A DNA stretch of 64,000 nt from Chroococcidiopsis sp. TS-821 (GTDB lineage Bacteria > Cyanobacteriota > Cyanobacteriia > Cyanobacteriales > Chroococcidiopsidaceae). Numbering within the stretch: position 1 is the stretch's first letter; the number at the start of each line of letters is the position of its first letter. The stretch covers positions 1 through 64,000 of the forward strand of contig NZ_MVDI01000005.1 of assembly GCF_002939305.1 (NCBI RefSeq). Direction: 5' to 3'. A model generated the notes under the pieces. The model made no database searches and had not been told where the DNA came from. It saw nothing but the letters and a program-made list of their open reading frames with translations. Below, one piece after another: positions 1 through 8,424 of the stretch. Made by a program: the position numbers and the translations under genes.

Positions 1-175
1 CTACTGGCGGTGCGGCGATGAAGGCGATGATGAAGCAGGTTGTTGCTGCTAACAGTGTTGGGATCATCAGTACGCCAAACCAGCCTACGTATAGCCGGTT
101 GTCTGTTGATGTTACCCAGTTGCAAAACCGCTCCCACAATGATGCGCTTTCGCGTCTTTGTAGAGTTGTTGTCAT
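1..175 (-). CDS. psbA: Photosystem II D1 protein, N-terminal part (cut by window edge)
   Basis: This is the first 58 codons of the D1 reaction-centre protein of photosystem II, which binds P680, pheophytin, QB and part of the Mn cluster in the thylakoid membrane. The start ATG is at 175 on the minus strand. The translation begins [20 protein letters not shown] and continues through the hallmark segment [19 protein letters not shown] into the first membrane helix, ending in IAAPPV, all characteristic of D1. The rest lies outside the window. The 230 bp upstream are AT-rich and should hold the promoter and leader; I could not place a convincing -35/-10 pair. Identity is very secure; the copy type (D1:1 or D1:2) cannot be judged from this part. 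Confidence 0.96.
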   Translation of the reverse strand, partial: MTTTLQRRESASLWERFCNWVTSTDNRLYVGWFGVLMIPTLLAATTCFIIAFIAAPPV

Positions 176-404
176 CTTTCTATGATTGCTTGGTGTTATT
201 TTTCAAACTCAAGTTAGGTAGGTATACTACCCATATCAATAGCTTAAAGGTTGTGTTGAGATTTGTAAATTGTTTTGTTATAAGCTTTAATTATCACAAT
301 TATTTAATTATTTTATAAATTATGACCCCGCTCTAGAAAGCTAAAAAACGCTCAGTGTTGGTTTAGTCTGTGTTGAGTTAGAGGCTAATTGCTGTTTTGA
401 TAAA

Positions 405-761
<357 letters not shown>

Positions 762-812
762 CTATATGTAGTTCTGCTAGAGATTCTAAAGGGTTATTGT
801 TCTGGAATAAAG

Positions 813-2333
813 ATGTTGGCGCGGGTTTGGAGTGCATCTATCGTTGGCATCGATGCCTTGAAGGTGGGTGTAGAAATCGATGTATCTGGCGGACTACCAG
901 GAATTGTTGTGGTCGGACTACCAGATGCAGCAGTACAAGAATCGCGAGAAAGGGTGAAAACAGCACTCAAAAATGCGGGATATGCTTTTCCCATGCGCAA
1001 AATTGTGATTAATCTAACGCCTGCTGATGTGCGAAAAGAAGGTCCTAGTTTTGATTTACCAATGAGTGTTGGTATATTAGCGGCGTCAGAACAAATCAAC
1101 GCTCAACTTTTGGGAGATTACCTTTTTTTGGGTGAAGTCTCGCTTGATGGTTCGCTGCGTCCAGTCGCTGGCGTGCTACCGATCGCAGCTGCTGCCCGAA
1201 AGCTTGGTATTGTCGGTTTAGTTGTTCCTATTGATAATGCCGAAGAAGCTGCACTTATCCAAGATGTTTCTGTTTATGGTTTTAAGCATTTGGCTGAGGT
1301 AGCTGATTTTCTCAATAACCCGCAGCGCTATCAGCCAGTCAAGAGTGAGGTACAACAATTAGGAAAAACGCGCTCATCCAGTGGAGACTTGAAAGATGTC
1401 AAAGGTCAAGCACACGCTCGCAGGGCGCTAGAAATTGCGGCGGCGGGAGGACATAACTTAATTTTCGTAGGACCACCAGGAAGTGGTAAAACAATGTTAG
1501 CGCGTCGCCTACCAGGAATTTTGCCGCCGTTGAGTTTTGCGGAAGCTTTAGAAGCGACACAAATTTACTCGGTTGCTGGGTTGTTGAAAAATCGCGGTTC
1601 GTTGGTGCGCGATCGCCCATTTCGCAGTCCGCATCACTCGGCTTCTGGTCCTTCGCTGGTTGGTGGAGGTAGTTTTCCGCGTCCTGGAGAAATTTCCCTG
1701 GCGCATCATGGCGTTCTTTTTCTAGATGAGTTTACTGAGTTTAAACGCGATGTTTTAGAATTCTTACGCCAGCCGTTGGAAGATGGTTATGTTACCGTAT
1801 CGCGTACGCGGCAATCTGTTGTTTTTCCAGCACAGTTTACGCTGGTTGCAAGTACGAATCCTTGTCCTTGCGGTTATTATGGCGACTCAATTCAACCGTG
1901 TACTTGTTCGCCACGCCAAAGAGAGCAATACTGGGCAAAACTATCAGGTCCATTGATGGATCGAATTGATCTACAAGTTGCGGTGAATCGCCTGAAGCCA
2001 GAAGAAATTACGCAACAGCCTAACGGAGAACCATCAAGTAGCGTGCGACACCGAGTTGAAGCCGCACGCGATCGCGCGCTCAAGCGCTTCAATTCAAAAA
2101 TTCGCTGTAATGCGGCTATGCAAAGTAGCGACTTAAGAACTTGGTGTCAATTAGATACCACTGCAACGACTTTACTTGAAGGTGCCATTAAAAAATTAGG
2201 TTTATCAGCACGAGCGAGCGATCGCATCCTTAAAGTGGCGCGGACAATTGCTGATTTGGCTGGCGATGAAGATTTGCAAGTTCATCATGTTGCGGAAGCA
2301 ATTCAGTATCGTACTATTGACAGAATGCAGTAA
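813..2333 (+). CDS. comM: YifB/ComM family Mg-chelatase-like AAA+ ATPase
   Basis: A 506-residue AAA+ protein of the ComM/YifB family. ComM in Vibrio is a helicase that promotes branch migration during natural transformation. The N-terminal third (MLARVWSASIVGIDALKVGV) has the Lon-protease-like fold typical of the family. The central Mg-chelatase-type ATPase has Walker A GPPGSGKT and Walker B VLFLDEF, and a conserved Cys cluster (NPCPCGYYG, CTCSP) follows, then a C-terminal helical domain. I chose the ATG at 813 because family members start MLA; an upstream in-frame extension to 633 would overlap the divergent HIT gene. A role in DNA uptake and recombination is plausible but untested in this organism. 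Confidence 0.93.
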   Translation: MLARVWSASIVGIDALKVGVEIDVSGGLPGIVVVGLPDAAVQESRERVKTALKNAGYAFPMRKIVINLTPADVRKEGPSFDLPMSVGILAASEQINAQLLGDYLFLGEVSLDGSLRPVAGVLPIAAAARKLGIVGLVVPIDNAEEAALIQDVSVYGFKHLAEVADFLNNPQRYQPVKSEVQQLGKTRSSSGDLKDVKGQAHARRALEIAAAGGHNLIFVGPPGSGKTMLARRLPGILPPLSFAEALEATQIYSVAGLLKNRGSLVRDRPFRSPHHSASGPSLVGGGSFPRPGEISLAHHGVLFLDEFTEFKRDVLEFLRQPLEDGYVTVSRTRQSVVFPAQFTLVASTNPCPCGYYGDSIQPCTCSPRQREQYWAKLSGPLMDRIDLQVAVNRLKPEEITQQPNGEPSSSVRHRVEAARDRALKRFNSKIRCNAAMQSSDLRTWCQLDTTATTLLEGAIKKLGLSARASDRILKVARTIADLAGDEDLQVHHVAEAIQYRTIDRMQ

Positions 2334-2635
2334 ATCATTGCTAACAGTATTTAATCAGATAATCTTGCAGTCATATTTGAATCTTTATTTTAAAAAATTG
2401 CTGTTTTAATTTAAATATTATTTATATTTGTTGCTAAAAATAAACTCTCTTAAACGTCCTGTTCAAGTATTCGTTACGACAAATACTCAATGCATTTTGG
2501 TTATCCATCTTGCGGGGGTAGTCATTGCACCGCGTTGTTTTGTAGAATTCCCAAGGTTCCCCTCATTGCATAAAGCTTGCACTTGAGATTGCAATCAAAC
2601 ATTGTATTGTGAGGCTCTAAATAGGAAAAATTCAA
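2334..2635. promoter_or_regulatory. gntP upstream region with a dyad and a weak -24/-12-like element
   Basis: This 302-bp gene-free stretch precedes the gluconate permease gene. It holds an interrupted dyad at 2466-2487 (arms AGTATTcGT and ACaAATACT, centre near 2476). Downstream, at 2515-2529, GG and TTGCA are separated as in sigma-54 promoters (GG, ten bases, GC), but the rest of the -24 box (CACG) is not matched. Two further GG/GC pairs (2499-2513, 2555-2569) have an eleven-base gap and fit worse. Given the neighbouring rpoN and activator genes, the dyad is a candidate activator site. This is inference from motif inspection only. Confidence 0.3.
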
Positions 2636-3976
2636 ATGCAACCTTGGCTGATTATACTTTTACTAATTTCGGTCGCTTTTATTGTTTTTTCTACAACAAA
2701 ACTCAAGCTCCATCCATTTTTGGCTTTAATTTTTGCTGCTTTAGGTTTCGGAATTTTAGCAGGAATGCCCTTAGATCAGGTGATTGAATCAGTGTCTGAT
2801 GGATTTGGGAGAACACTCGGTTCAATCGGAATTGTGATTGTTGCAGGTATTATTCTAGGAACTTTTTTAGAAAAATCAGGTGGGGCGTTTACCTTAGCAG
2901 ATAGCGTACTGAAGCTAACGAAAAGAAAAAATGTCCCGTTAGCAATGGCAATTATTGGTTACATTGTGGCGATTCCTGTTTTTTGTGATTCAGGATTTGT
3001 GATTCTATCGCCGTTAAATAAGGCATTGACTAAAAAAGCAGGAATGTCTTTAGCCGTGAGTGCGATCGCCCTCAGTTTAGGACTGTATGCAACGCACACA
3101 ATGGTACCGCCAACCCCAGGACCCATCGCTGCTGCTGGATTACTCGAAGCGGATTTAGGGTTAGTCATTCTTTGCGGATTAGCTGTTTCGATTCCTGCTT
3201 TATTAATTGGTTGGCTATTTGCCTTAAAATTTGGCAGTCGTACGTATATTGACCCAGAACCAGAATTTAGCGAAGCAGAAATTAATCAAATTATGCAGGA
3301 AGGTCCTTCCGCATTCCAAGCTTTCTTACCGATCGCGATTCCAATTATTTTGATCCTTGCTAAATCGATCGCTGATTACCCAACGAACCCGTTAGGAGAA
3401 GGATTCTTACAAACTTTTGTGAGTTTTATTGGCAACCCTTTAATTGCTCTAATCATCGGTGTTCTGATTTCCTGGAGTTTACCGAAAAAATTTAATCGAG
3501 AACTGCTTTCGGATCGCGGTTGGGTAGGAAAAGCATTACTCGATTCCGCAGCCATTATTTTGATTACAGGTGCTGGTGGTGCATTCGGTAGGGTTTTGCA
3601 AAATTCTGGGATTGCTGAGGCGATCGGTAAGAACTTAGCTGGAGGAAATTTAGGCATTTTTTTACCGTTTATCATTTCCTCTGCAATTAAAACCGCGCAA
3701 GGTTCTTCGACGGTTGCGATTGTGACGACAGCAACCTTGCTAGCACCGTTACTCGGCGTTCTGAATCTCGATGCACCGCTCGATCGGGCGCTAACTGTAG
3801 TTGCGATTGGGGCTGGAGCGATGGTAGTGTCGCACGCTAATGACAGCTATTTTTGGGTCGTTTCGCAGTTTTCGCGAATGACGACTGAACAAGCATTCAA
3901 GCTACAAACTTTGGGAACTTTGACCGAAGGCGTTGCCGCCGGAGTTATTGTTTGGATTATTAGTCTTGTGACTTAA
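2636..3976 (+). CDS. GntP family gluconate:H+ symporter
   Basis: A 446-residue integral membrane protein of the GntP family, which imports gluconate or related sugar acids with protons. It is hydrophobic throughout with roughly twelve helices. Family features include the N-terminal LHPFLALIFAALGFGILAGM, the GIVIVAGIILGTFLEKSGG segment, PVFCDSGFVILSP, ATHTMVPPTPGPIAAAGLL, the SAIKTAQGSSTVAI motif and SHANDSYFWVV. An AGGA ribosome-binding sequence lies about ten bases before the ATG. The gene converges on rpoN (132 bp between the stops), so it is not in the sigma-54 operon but could be its target. The true substrate could be gluconate, a related aldonate or glycerate. Confidence 0.92.
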   Translation: MQPWLIILLLISVAFIVFSTTKLKLHPFLALIFAALGFGILAGMPLDQVIESVSDGFGRTLGSIGIVIVAGIILGTFLEKSGGAFTLADSVLKLTKRKNVPLAMAIIGYIVAIPVFCDSGFVILSPLNKALTKKAGMSLAVSAIALSLGLYATHTMVPPTPGPIAAAGLLEADLGLVILCGLAVSIPALLIGWLFALKFGSRTYIDPEPEFSEAEINQIMQEGPSAFQAFLPIAIPIILILAKSIADYPTNPLGEGFLQTFVSFIGNPLIALIIGVLISWSLPKKFNRELLSDRGWVGKALLDSAAIILITGAGGAFGRVLQNSGIAEAIGKNLAGGNLGIFLPFIISSAIKTAQGSSTVAIVTTATLLAPLLGVLNLDAPLDRALTVVAIGAGAMVVSHANDSYFWVVSQFSRMTTEQAFKLQTLGTLTEGVAAGVIVWIISLVT

Positions 3977-4108
3977 TCTTAGAGTTTTATAGCTTGTAAG
4001 AGTGCAGTTACTGAGCTACAGTATAGCTTCCAATTCTGGAGAAGCCAAACACTCAAAAGTTACTCTAGCTGCGGTTTCTCTGCACTCGTCAACTTTGTTC
4101 AGCTAGCC

Positions 4109-5464
4109 CTAATCATAATCGCGGTGACGACGCATAGAAGTGGATGCAATACCTGCGGCTTTACGGTATTTGGCAACTGTTCTACGTGCAATAGAAAGAT
4201 GATAGCGAAGCTTTAAGAGTTGAACGAGTTGTTCGTCGGTGTAGGGCTGATTGGGAGATTCCTCGGCGACAAGTCGTAGGAGGAGTTGTTGAATTTGTTG
4301 GGGTGTACGTCCGCCTACAGACATAGGCACGCACAACGATGCGAGGGGAATTGTGCGTTCGCGCGTTCCACACACGCGCAAATATCTACTACGAACGATT
4401 CTACTAACCGTAGCATTACTCAATCCCACTGATTGCGCGACAATTTGTTGGGGTGTGGGAATTAAAGCTAATGCATCTTGGCTATGTAAAAAAGCTTGTT
4501 GGCGTTCGACTAAAAACTGTCCGACTTTGAGCAAATTTTCTTGCCACTGATCGAGCGCTGTGAGTAAGCTTTGCGCTTTTTGTAGCAGCTTTTCTAAGCG
4601 TTGTTTATCTTGTGCTTTTGCTTGCGGTTGCTGTAACAAATGAATTGCTTCTTGATTAAGACAAAATCGCTGACGCGGTTGCGCGATTAAAGAAACTTGC
4701 CAAGTTTGATTGGCTGTTAGTTCGGCTTGCAAATCTGGCGTGACAATGGGTACATTGCTGTAACCAAAATTTCTGGCTGGGCGCGGTTCTAAAGTTTGAA
4801 TTTGCGCGATCGCCGCTTGCAAATCTTTATAAGTTATTTGAGATGTTAGTTGTAATGAACCGTTAATTTTTTGTAGTAATAGTTCGCAATTCTCAATTGC
4901 CTTCGGAGAATGACCAACACAATCAGCTATTTCTTCCAAGTAGTCGCGCGCTAAAAGTCTCGCCAGTTCCTCTACATCGTCTTGAAGTTGTAGTAGTAAA
5001 CATTCGCGTAACGAACGCGCGCCAATTCCTGGGGGGTCGAGACTTTGCAGGATTGGTACGCATCTTTCTAATTCTTGAGGACTCCAGGAAGTTCCTTGTG
5101 CCCAAGTTTCGGGAGTTTGTTCTAAGTATCCGGCACTCGATAACCATTGAGTGAGATAAATGAGTATTTCGCGTTGCTGATTTGAAATTGACAACGCGGC
5201 AATTTGTCCGTACAAATGCTCTTGGATTGTCGCACTTGCTGCTTGGACATCGTACCACTCTGGTAAAACGTCACCGATGAGCGAGTCACGATTGTCTGTC
5301 GGCGTTTCAATTAAAAACGGGTTTTCCTTCGCTTCGGCTTGCAAGTATTTAACGACTTGGTTGCGATCGCAAGACAGCAAGCGTATGAGTTGCTGTAACG
5401 TTGGATAAAGAACAGTATCCGTTTGCAAGCGCGTCGCTAGTGACTGGGTAGAAGCAATAACCAT
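4109..5464 (-). CDS. rpoN: RNA polymerase sigma-54 factor (RpoN)
   Basis: A complete 451-residue sigma-54. Sigma-54 directs RNA polymerase to -24/-12 promoters and needs an AAA+ activator to open DNA. Region I at residues 9-53 has the activator-interacting pattern (TLQQLIRLLS, then KENPFLIE). The core-binding region has SLDPPGIGARSLRECLLLQL and LEPRPARNFG. A helix-turn-helix region (QIVAQSVGLSNATVSRIVRS) lies near residues 345-365. The RpoN box is at 426-435 as ARRTVAKYRK, against the usual ARRTVAKYRE. It is last in an operon with a sensor kinase and an NtrC-type activator. HIP1 sites inside the gene suggest long residence. Sigma-54 is widely described as absent from cyanobacteria, which makes this gene very unusual. 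Confidence 0.95.
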   Translation of the reverse strand: MVIASTQSLATRLQTDTVLYPTLQQLIRLLSCDRNQVVKYLQAEAKENPFLIETPTDNRDSLIGDVLPEWYDVQAASATIQEHLYGQIAALSISNQQREILIYLTQWLSSAGYLEQTPETWAQGTSWSPQELERCVPILQSLDPPGIGARSLRECLLLQLQDDVEELARLLARDYLEEIADCVGHSPKAIENCELLLQKINGSLQLTSQITYKDLQAAIAQIQTLEPRPARNFGYSNVPIVTPDLQAELTANQTWQVSLIAQPRQRFCLNQEAIHLLQQPQAKAQDKQRLEKLLQKAQSLLTALDQWQENLLKVGQFLVERQQAFLHSQDALALIPTPQQIVAQSVGLSNATVSRIVRSRYLRVCGTRERTIPLASLCVPMSVGGRTPQQIQQLLLRLVAEESPNQPYTDEQLVQLLKLRYHLSIARRTVAKYRKAAGIASTSMRRHRDYD

Positions 5465-5470
5465 ATCGTA

Positions 5471-5495
5471 AGGTCAAAGGTCAGGGTTAAAAGCT
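5471..5495 (-). repeat. Dispersed intergenic repeat, copy a
   Basis: On the minus strand this reads AGCTTTTAACCCTGACCTTT, closely matching copies at 27888, 54061, 55201 and 59298. It fills most of the 33-bp gap between the ntrC-like stop and the rpoN start, so it sits inside an operon. The repeat class is unknown to me. Confidence 0.5.
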
Positions 5496-5497
5496 AG

Positions 5498-6820
5498 CTA
5501 TAAATTCCACTGTTGGCGTTTCTGGGCAAAGGTTTGAAGGTCCAAACCTAGGAGTTTATGCGGTTGTTGCGGATCGAGAAGTAACGCGCGACGAATTAAA
5601 TCTTGTTCGAGTTGCGCTAAGGCTTGCGCTAAGTTGAGTTCGGGTTGCTCGTTTTGCGTAAAAACGAGATGTTCGGGTAAAATGGGTCGTCCGCCAGAAA
5701 GAACAGCGGCGCGTTCGAGAATGTTTTGTAACTCGCGGACGTTTCCAGGAAACGGATAGCTTTTGAGTTTTGTCATCGCGGTTTCGGCGATCGCTAAACT
5801 CGGATACCCTTGCTTGAGTGCTATTCGACTTAAAAAATGCTGCGTAAGAAGTTCGATATCTTCTACGCGATCGCGTAAGGCGGGTAATTTTACGCGCACA
5901 ACGTTCAGGCGATAATACAAATCTTCGCGAAACTGGTTACTATGTACCATTTCTTCCAAATTTCGGTTTGTCGCAGCTAAAATTCGGACATCGACTGTGC
6001 GCGTTTGGTTACTTCCTAAGCGTTCAAACGAGCGGTCTTGCAAAACCCGCAATAATTTACTTTGAATCACTGGTGTGAGTTCGCCGATTTCATCCAAAAA
6101 TACAGTTCCACCATTCGCTTGCTCAAAACGACCAATACGCAGGTGATCTGCACCTGTAAATGCGCCTTTTTCGTGTCCAAATAACTCAGCTTCTAACAAA
6201 TGTTCTGGTAGCGCGGCGCAATTAACTTTAACTAAAGGTTTTTTACTGCGCGCACTTGTCGTATGAATCATCGACGCGACCAATTCTTTACCTGTACCTG
6301 ATTCACCTAAAATCAATACAGTGGAGTCACCTTGGGCGATGCGACCAATCAGTTTAAACACATTTTGCATCAACGGCGATCGCCCTAGCATTTCTTCGGT
6401 GTTTTGACCGAGTGTTTCTGCACTGACGCGGTACACTGGTGTTTGATGATGCGCAAGTGCTTTTTCGGTAAGCTCGACTAAAGTTTCTAAATCAAAAGGT
6501 TTGGTTAAATAGTCATAAGCGCCTAGCTGCATTGCTTCAATCGCAGTCCGGCTGGTGCCGTAAGCCGTCATCACAATTACAGGTAGTTCAAAGAGTATTT
6601 TGCCTAAGTTTTTTAATACGGTCATTCCCTGCGTGCGTGGCATTTTTAAATCGAGAAACACCAAATCAGGGCGATCGCCTTGTGCGATACCGTCTTGAAT
6701 AATTTTGAGTCCTTGACTGCCGTCTTTTGCTTCTATAACGGTATAGCCTTCGTCTTGTAATATTTGTGCCATTGCCTGACGCAATGGTTTTTCATCATCA
6801 ATAATTAAAATTTTTGGCAT
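5498..6820 (-). CDS. NtrC-type sigma-54-dependent response regulator (bacterial enhancer-binding protein)
   Basis: A 440-residue transcriptional activator. An N-terminal receiver domain has acidic residues DD near 8-9, phospho-acceptor Asp57 and KP at 107-108. The central AAA+ domain has Walker A GESGTGKE (172-179), the sigma-54-contacting loop GAFTGA (219-224), Walker B VFLDEI (240-245) and the RED/RLN region with arginine fingers near 298-304. The C-terminal 40 residues resemble a Fis-type helix-turn-helix (EQDLIRRAL, then LLGLDLQTFAQKRQQW) but lack the usual GNxxxAA segment. I chose the ATG at 6820; the longer frame starts with TTG. It overlaps the kinase stop by 23 bp, so the pair is translationally linked. 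An intact GAFTGA loop implies that it works with RpoN. Confidence 0.95.
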   Translation of the reverse strand: MPKILIIDDEKPLRQAMAQILQDEGYTVIEAKDGSQGLKIIQDGIAQGDRPDLVFLDLKMPRTQGMTVLKNLGKILFELPVIVMTAYGTSRTAIEAMQLGAYDYLTKPFDLETLVELTEKALAHHQTPVYRVSAETLGQNTEEMLGRSPLMQNVFKLIGRIAQGDSTVLILGESGTGKELVASMIHTTSARSKKPLVKVNCAALPEHLLEAELFGHEKGAFTGADHLRIGRFEQANGGTVFLDEIGELTPVIQSKLLRVLQDRSFERLGSNQTRTVDVRILAATNRNLEEMVHSNQFREDLYYRLNVVRVKLPALRDRVEDIELLTQHFLSRIALKQGYPSLAIAETAMTKLKSYPFPGNVRELQNILERAAVLSGGRPILPEHLVFTQNEQPELNLAQALAQLEQDLIRRALLLDPQQPHKLLGLDLQTFAQKRQQWNL

Positions 6821-8300
6821 ATTGTGAATTAGTAACAAACGCTACTCGGTCTAGTGGTAAGTACACACTAAACTTTGTACAGCCAGGGTGCGACTGTAAA
6901 TCGATATATCCTCCGTGATGCGTCACGATTTCATGGCTGATTGCGAGTCCTAATCCGGTTCCATCAGCTTTTGTCGAGTAAAACGGGTCAAAAATTCGCT
7001 CTTGTTGTTCTGGCAGAATTCCGACGCCGCGATCTTCTACCCATACGATTAAATATTGGTCTTGTTGTTTTACTCCGACTTTGACTTCGCCAGGCGGGAT
7101 ACTTGCTTGAATTGCGTTGAGAATCAAATTTAAGATAACTTGTTCAATGCCGCGACGTTGCAATGAAATTTCTGGCAATGGTGCCAATGCAAGGAAATAT
7201 GTCAAAGCTACATCCTGTTGTTCGGCTTGGGGGCGCAGCAGTGATACTGCTTCCTCTGCGATCGCTTCTAAGGAAACATTCACAAATTCTTCTTCTTGTT
7301 GGGTTTTATCGAAATAAAGTAACCTTTTGACTAATGTCTCTAAGCGATCTACTTGCTCTAATAGACTCGGAATCGGCAAATTTGTAATTTCTTGCCTGTG
7401 TAGCTGTCGTTTGACATACTGTAAATTGAGCCGCATACTGGCTAAAGGATTGCGCACTTCATGCGCCACACCTGCAACAAGCTGTCCTAACGAAGCGAGA
7501 CGATCTACGCGCCGCAACCGCTGCTCTAACTCTTGCCGACGCTGCTGCATTATATTAATTGATGCTCCGACTTGTCCCATTTCGGCGGGAAGTGGCGGAA
7601 TCATATTGGCTTTACCTTGTTCAATTGCTTTGATACCTTGTTGTAATTGCAATACCCCGCTGCGTAATTGGATTGTGATATAAACAGTCCACCCGACAAC
7701 GCACAAGACCATCACGATCGCGAGTGTTGTAAGGATCTGCGATCGCGCGTCAGTCGTTCGCGGAATTCGCTTCATTGTCCACACAGCACCGCCAAGTGGT
7801 AAAGGATCGGCACGTAGGACGACAATATCCAAGCGCGAGTAGAGTCCCATTTCCTGTGGTAGGTGCTGCCGACTTGCATTCGTGACTAATTCCAAAATTT
7901 TGCCTTTTTCTGCTTGCGGAATATCGCGTTTGGGAACAGGTCCGCCGTGAGTCGGATAGGCATAACCTAAGAGTTGATTTTCACTAAAGATGTAAAAACC
8001 ACCTTCGACGCGGGGAAAGTCACTCAACGCTGCATGCGATAACTTCCACAGATAGTCATCCCACTTCTTGCTCACAACGATAGGGCTGTGACTCGGATTG
8101 TCTTCCCAAAAGTGTTGCATCAAGCGGGCATTGGCACGCGCTAATTCGCCTTGCGTGCGGGCGGCGATCGCACTTTCGCGACTGTGAAATAATTCTGCTA
8201 ATAGCCACAGCGCGGCTCCACCCAAACACAAAAACAGCGCGATGAGAATTGTCAATTGTTGCTGAAGTGTCCAACGTCGCGGGACGATACTCTTGCTCAT
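6798..8300 (-). CDS. NtrB/AtoS-type membrane sensor histidine kinase
   Basis: A 500-residue two-component kinase. Membrane helices lie at about 15-38 and 188-211, enclosing an extracytoplasmic sensor region of about 150 residues (GGFYIFSENQLLGYAYPTHG) that I cannot assign to a ligand. A HAMP-like linker and coiled coil lead to the phospho-acceptor His280 in AGVAHEVRNPLASMR. The ATPase domain has the N box NLILNAIQA, VEDRGVGI and FDPFYSTKADGTGLGLAIS, the form typical of kinases that partner NtrC-type regulators. It is first in the operon, followed by the activator (23-bp overlap) and rpoN. Its signal is unknown; the neighbouring GntP gene suggests a sugar acid, but that is inference. Confidence 0.94.
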   Translation of the reverse strand: MSKSIVPRRWTLQQQLTILIALFLCLGGAALWLLAELFHSRESAIAARTQGELARANARLMQHFWEDNPSHSPIVVSKKWDDYLWKLSHAALSDFPRVEGGFYIFSENQLLGYAYPTHGGPVPKRDIPQAEKGKILELVTNASRQHLPQEMGLYSRLDIVVLRADPLPLGGAVWTMKRIPRTTDARSQILTTLAIVMVLCVVGWTVYITIQLRSGVLQLQQGIKAIEQGKANMIPPLPAEMGQVGASINIMQQRRQELEQRLRRVDRLASLGQLVAGVAHEVRNPLASMRLNLQYVKRQLHRQEITNLPIPSLLEQVDRLETLVKRLLYFDKTQQEEEFVNVSLEAIAEEAVSLLRPQAEQQDVALTYFLALAPLPEISLQRRGIEQVILNLILNAIQASIPPGEVKVGVKQQDQYLIVWVEDRGVGILPEQQERIFDPFYSTKADGTGLGLAISHEIVTHHGGYIDLQSHPGCTKFSVYLPLDRVAFVTNSQYAKNFNY

Positions 8301-8424
8301 TGATATTTACATTTGTGTAAAATTTTCTCAATGACTCATATGCCTTATTATCGCTAAGCAAGCGTTCAAGGTGTGAGTTCAATTGCTGGTATCATCTTTG
8401 CTAGCGACAATTGTCCCTCTTGAT

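Noticed and set aside
2499-2569. Two further -24/-12-like elements upstream of gntP (GG at 2499 and at 2555).
   Set aside because: Both have eleven bases between GG and GC instead of ten, a spacing that sigma-54 normally does not tolerate.
4897-5258. Open frames on both strands across rpoN.
   Set aside because: They are shadows of rpoN, with no start signals or domain features.
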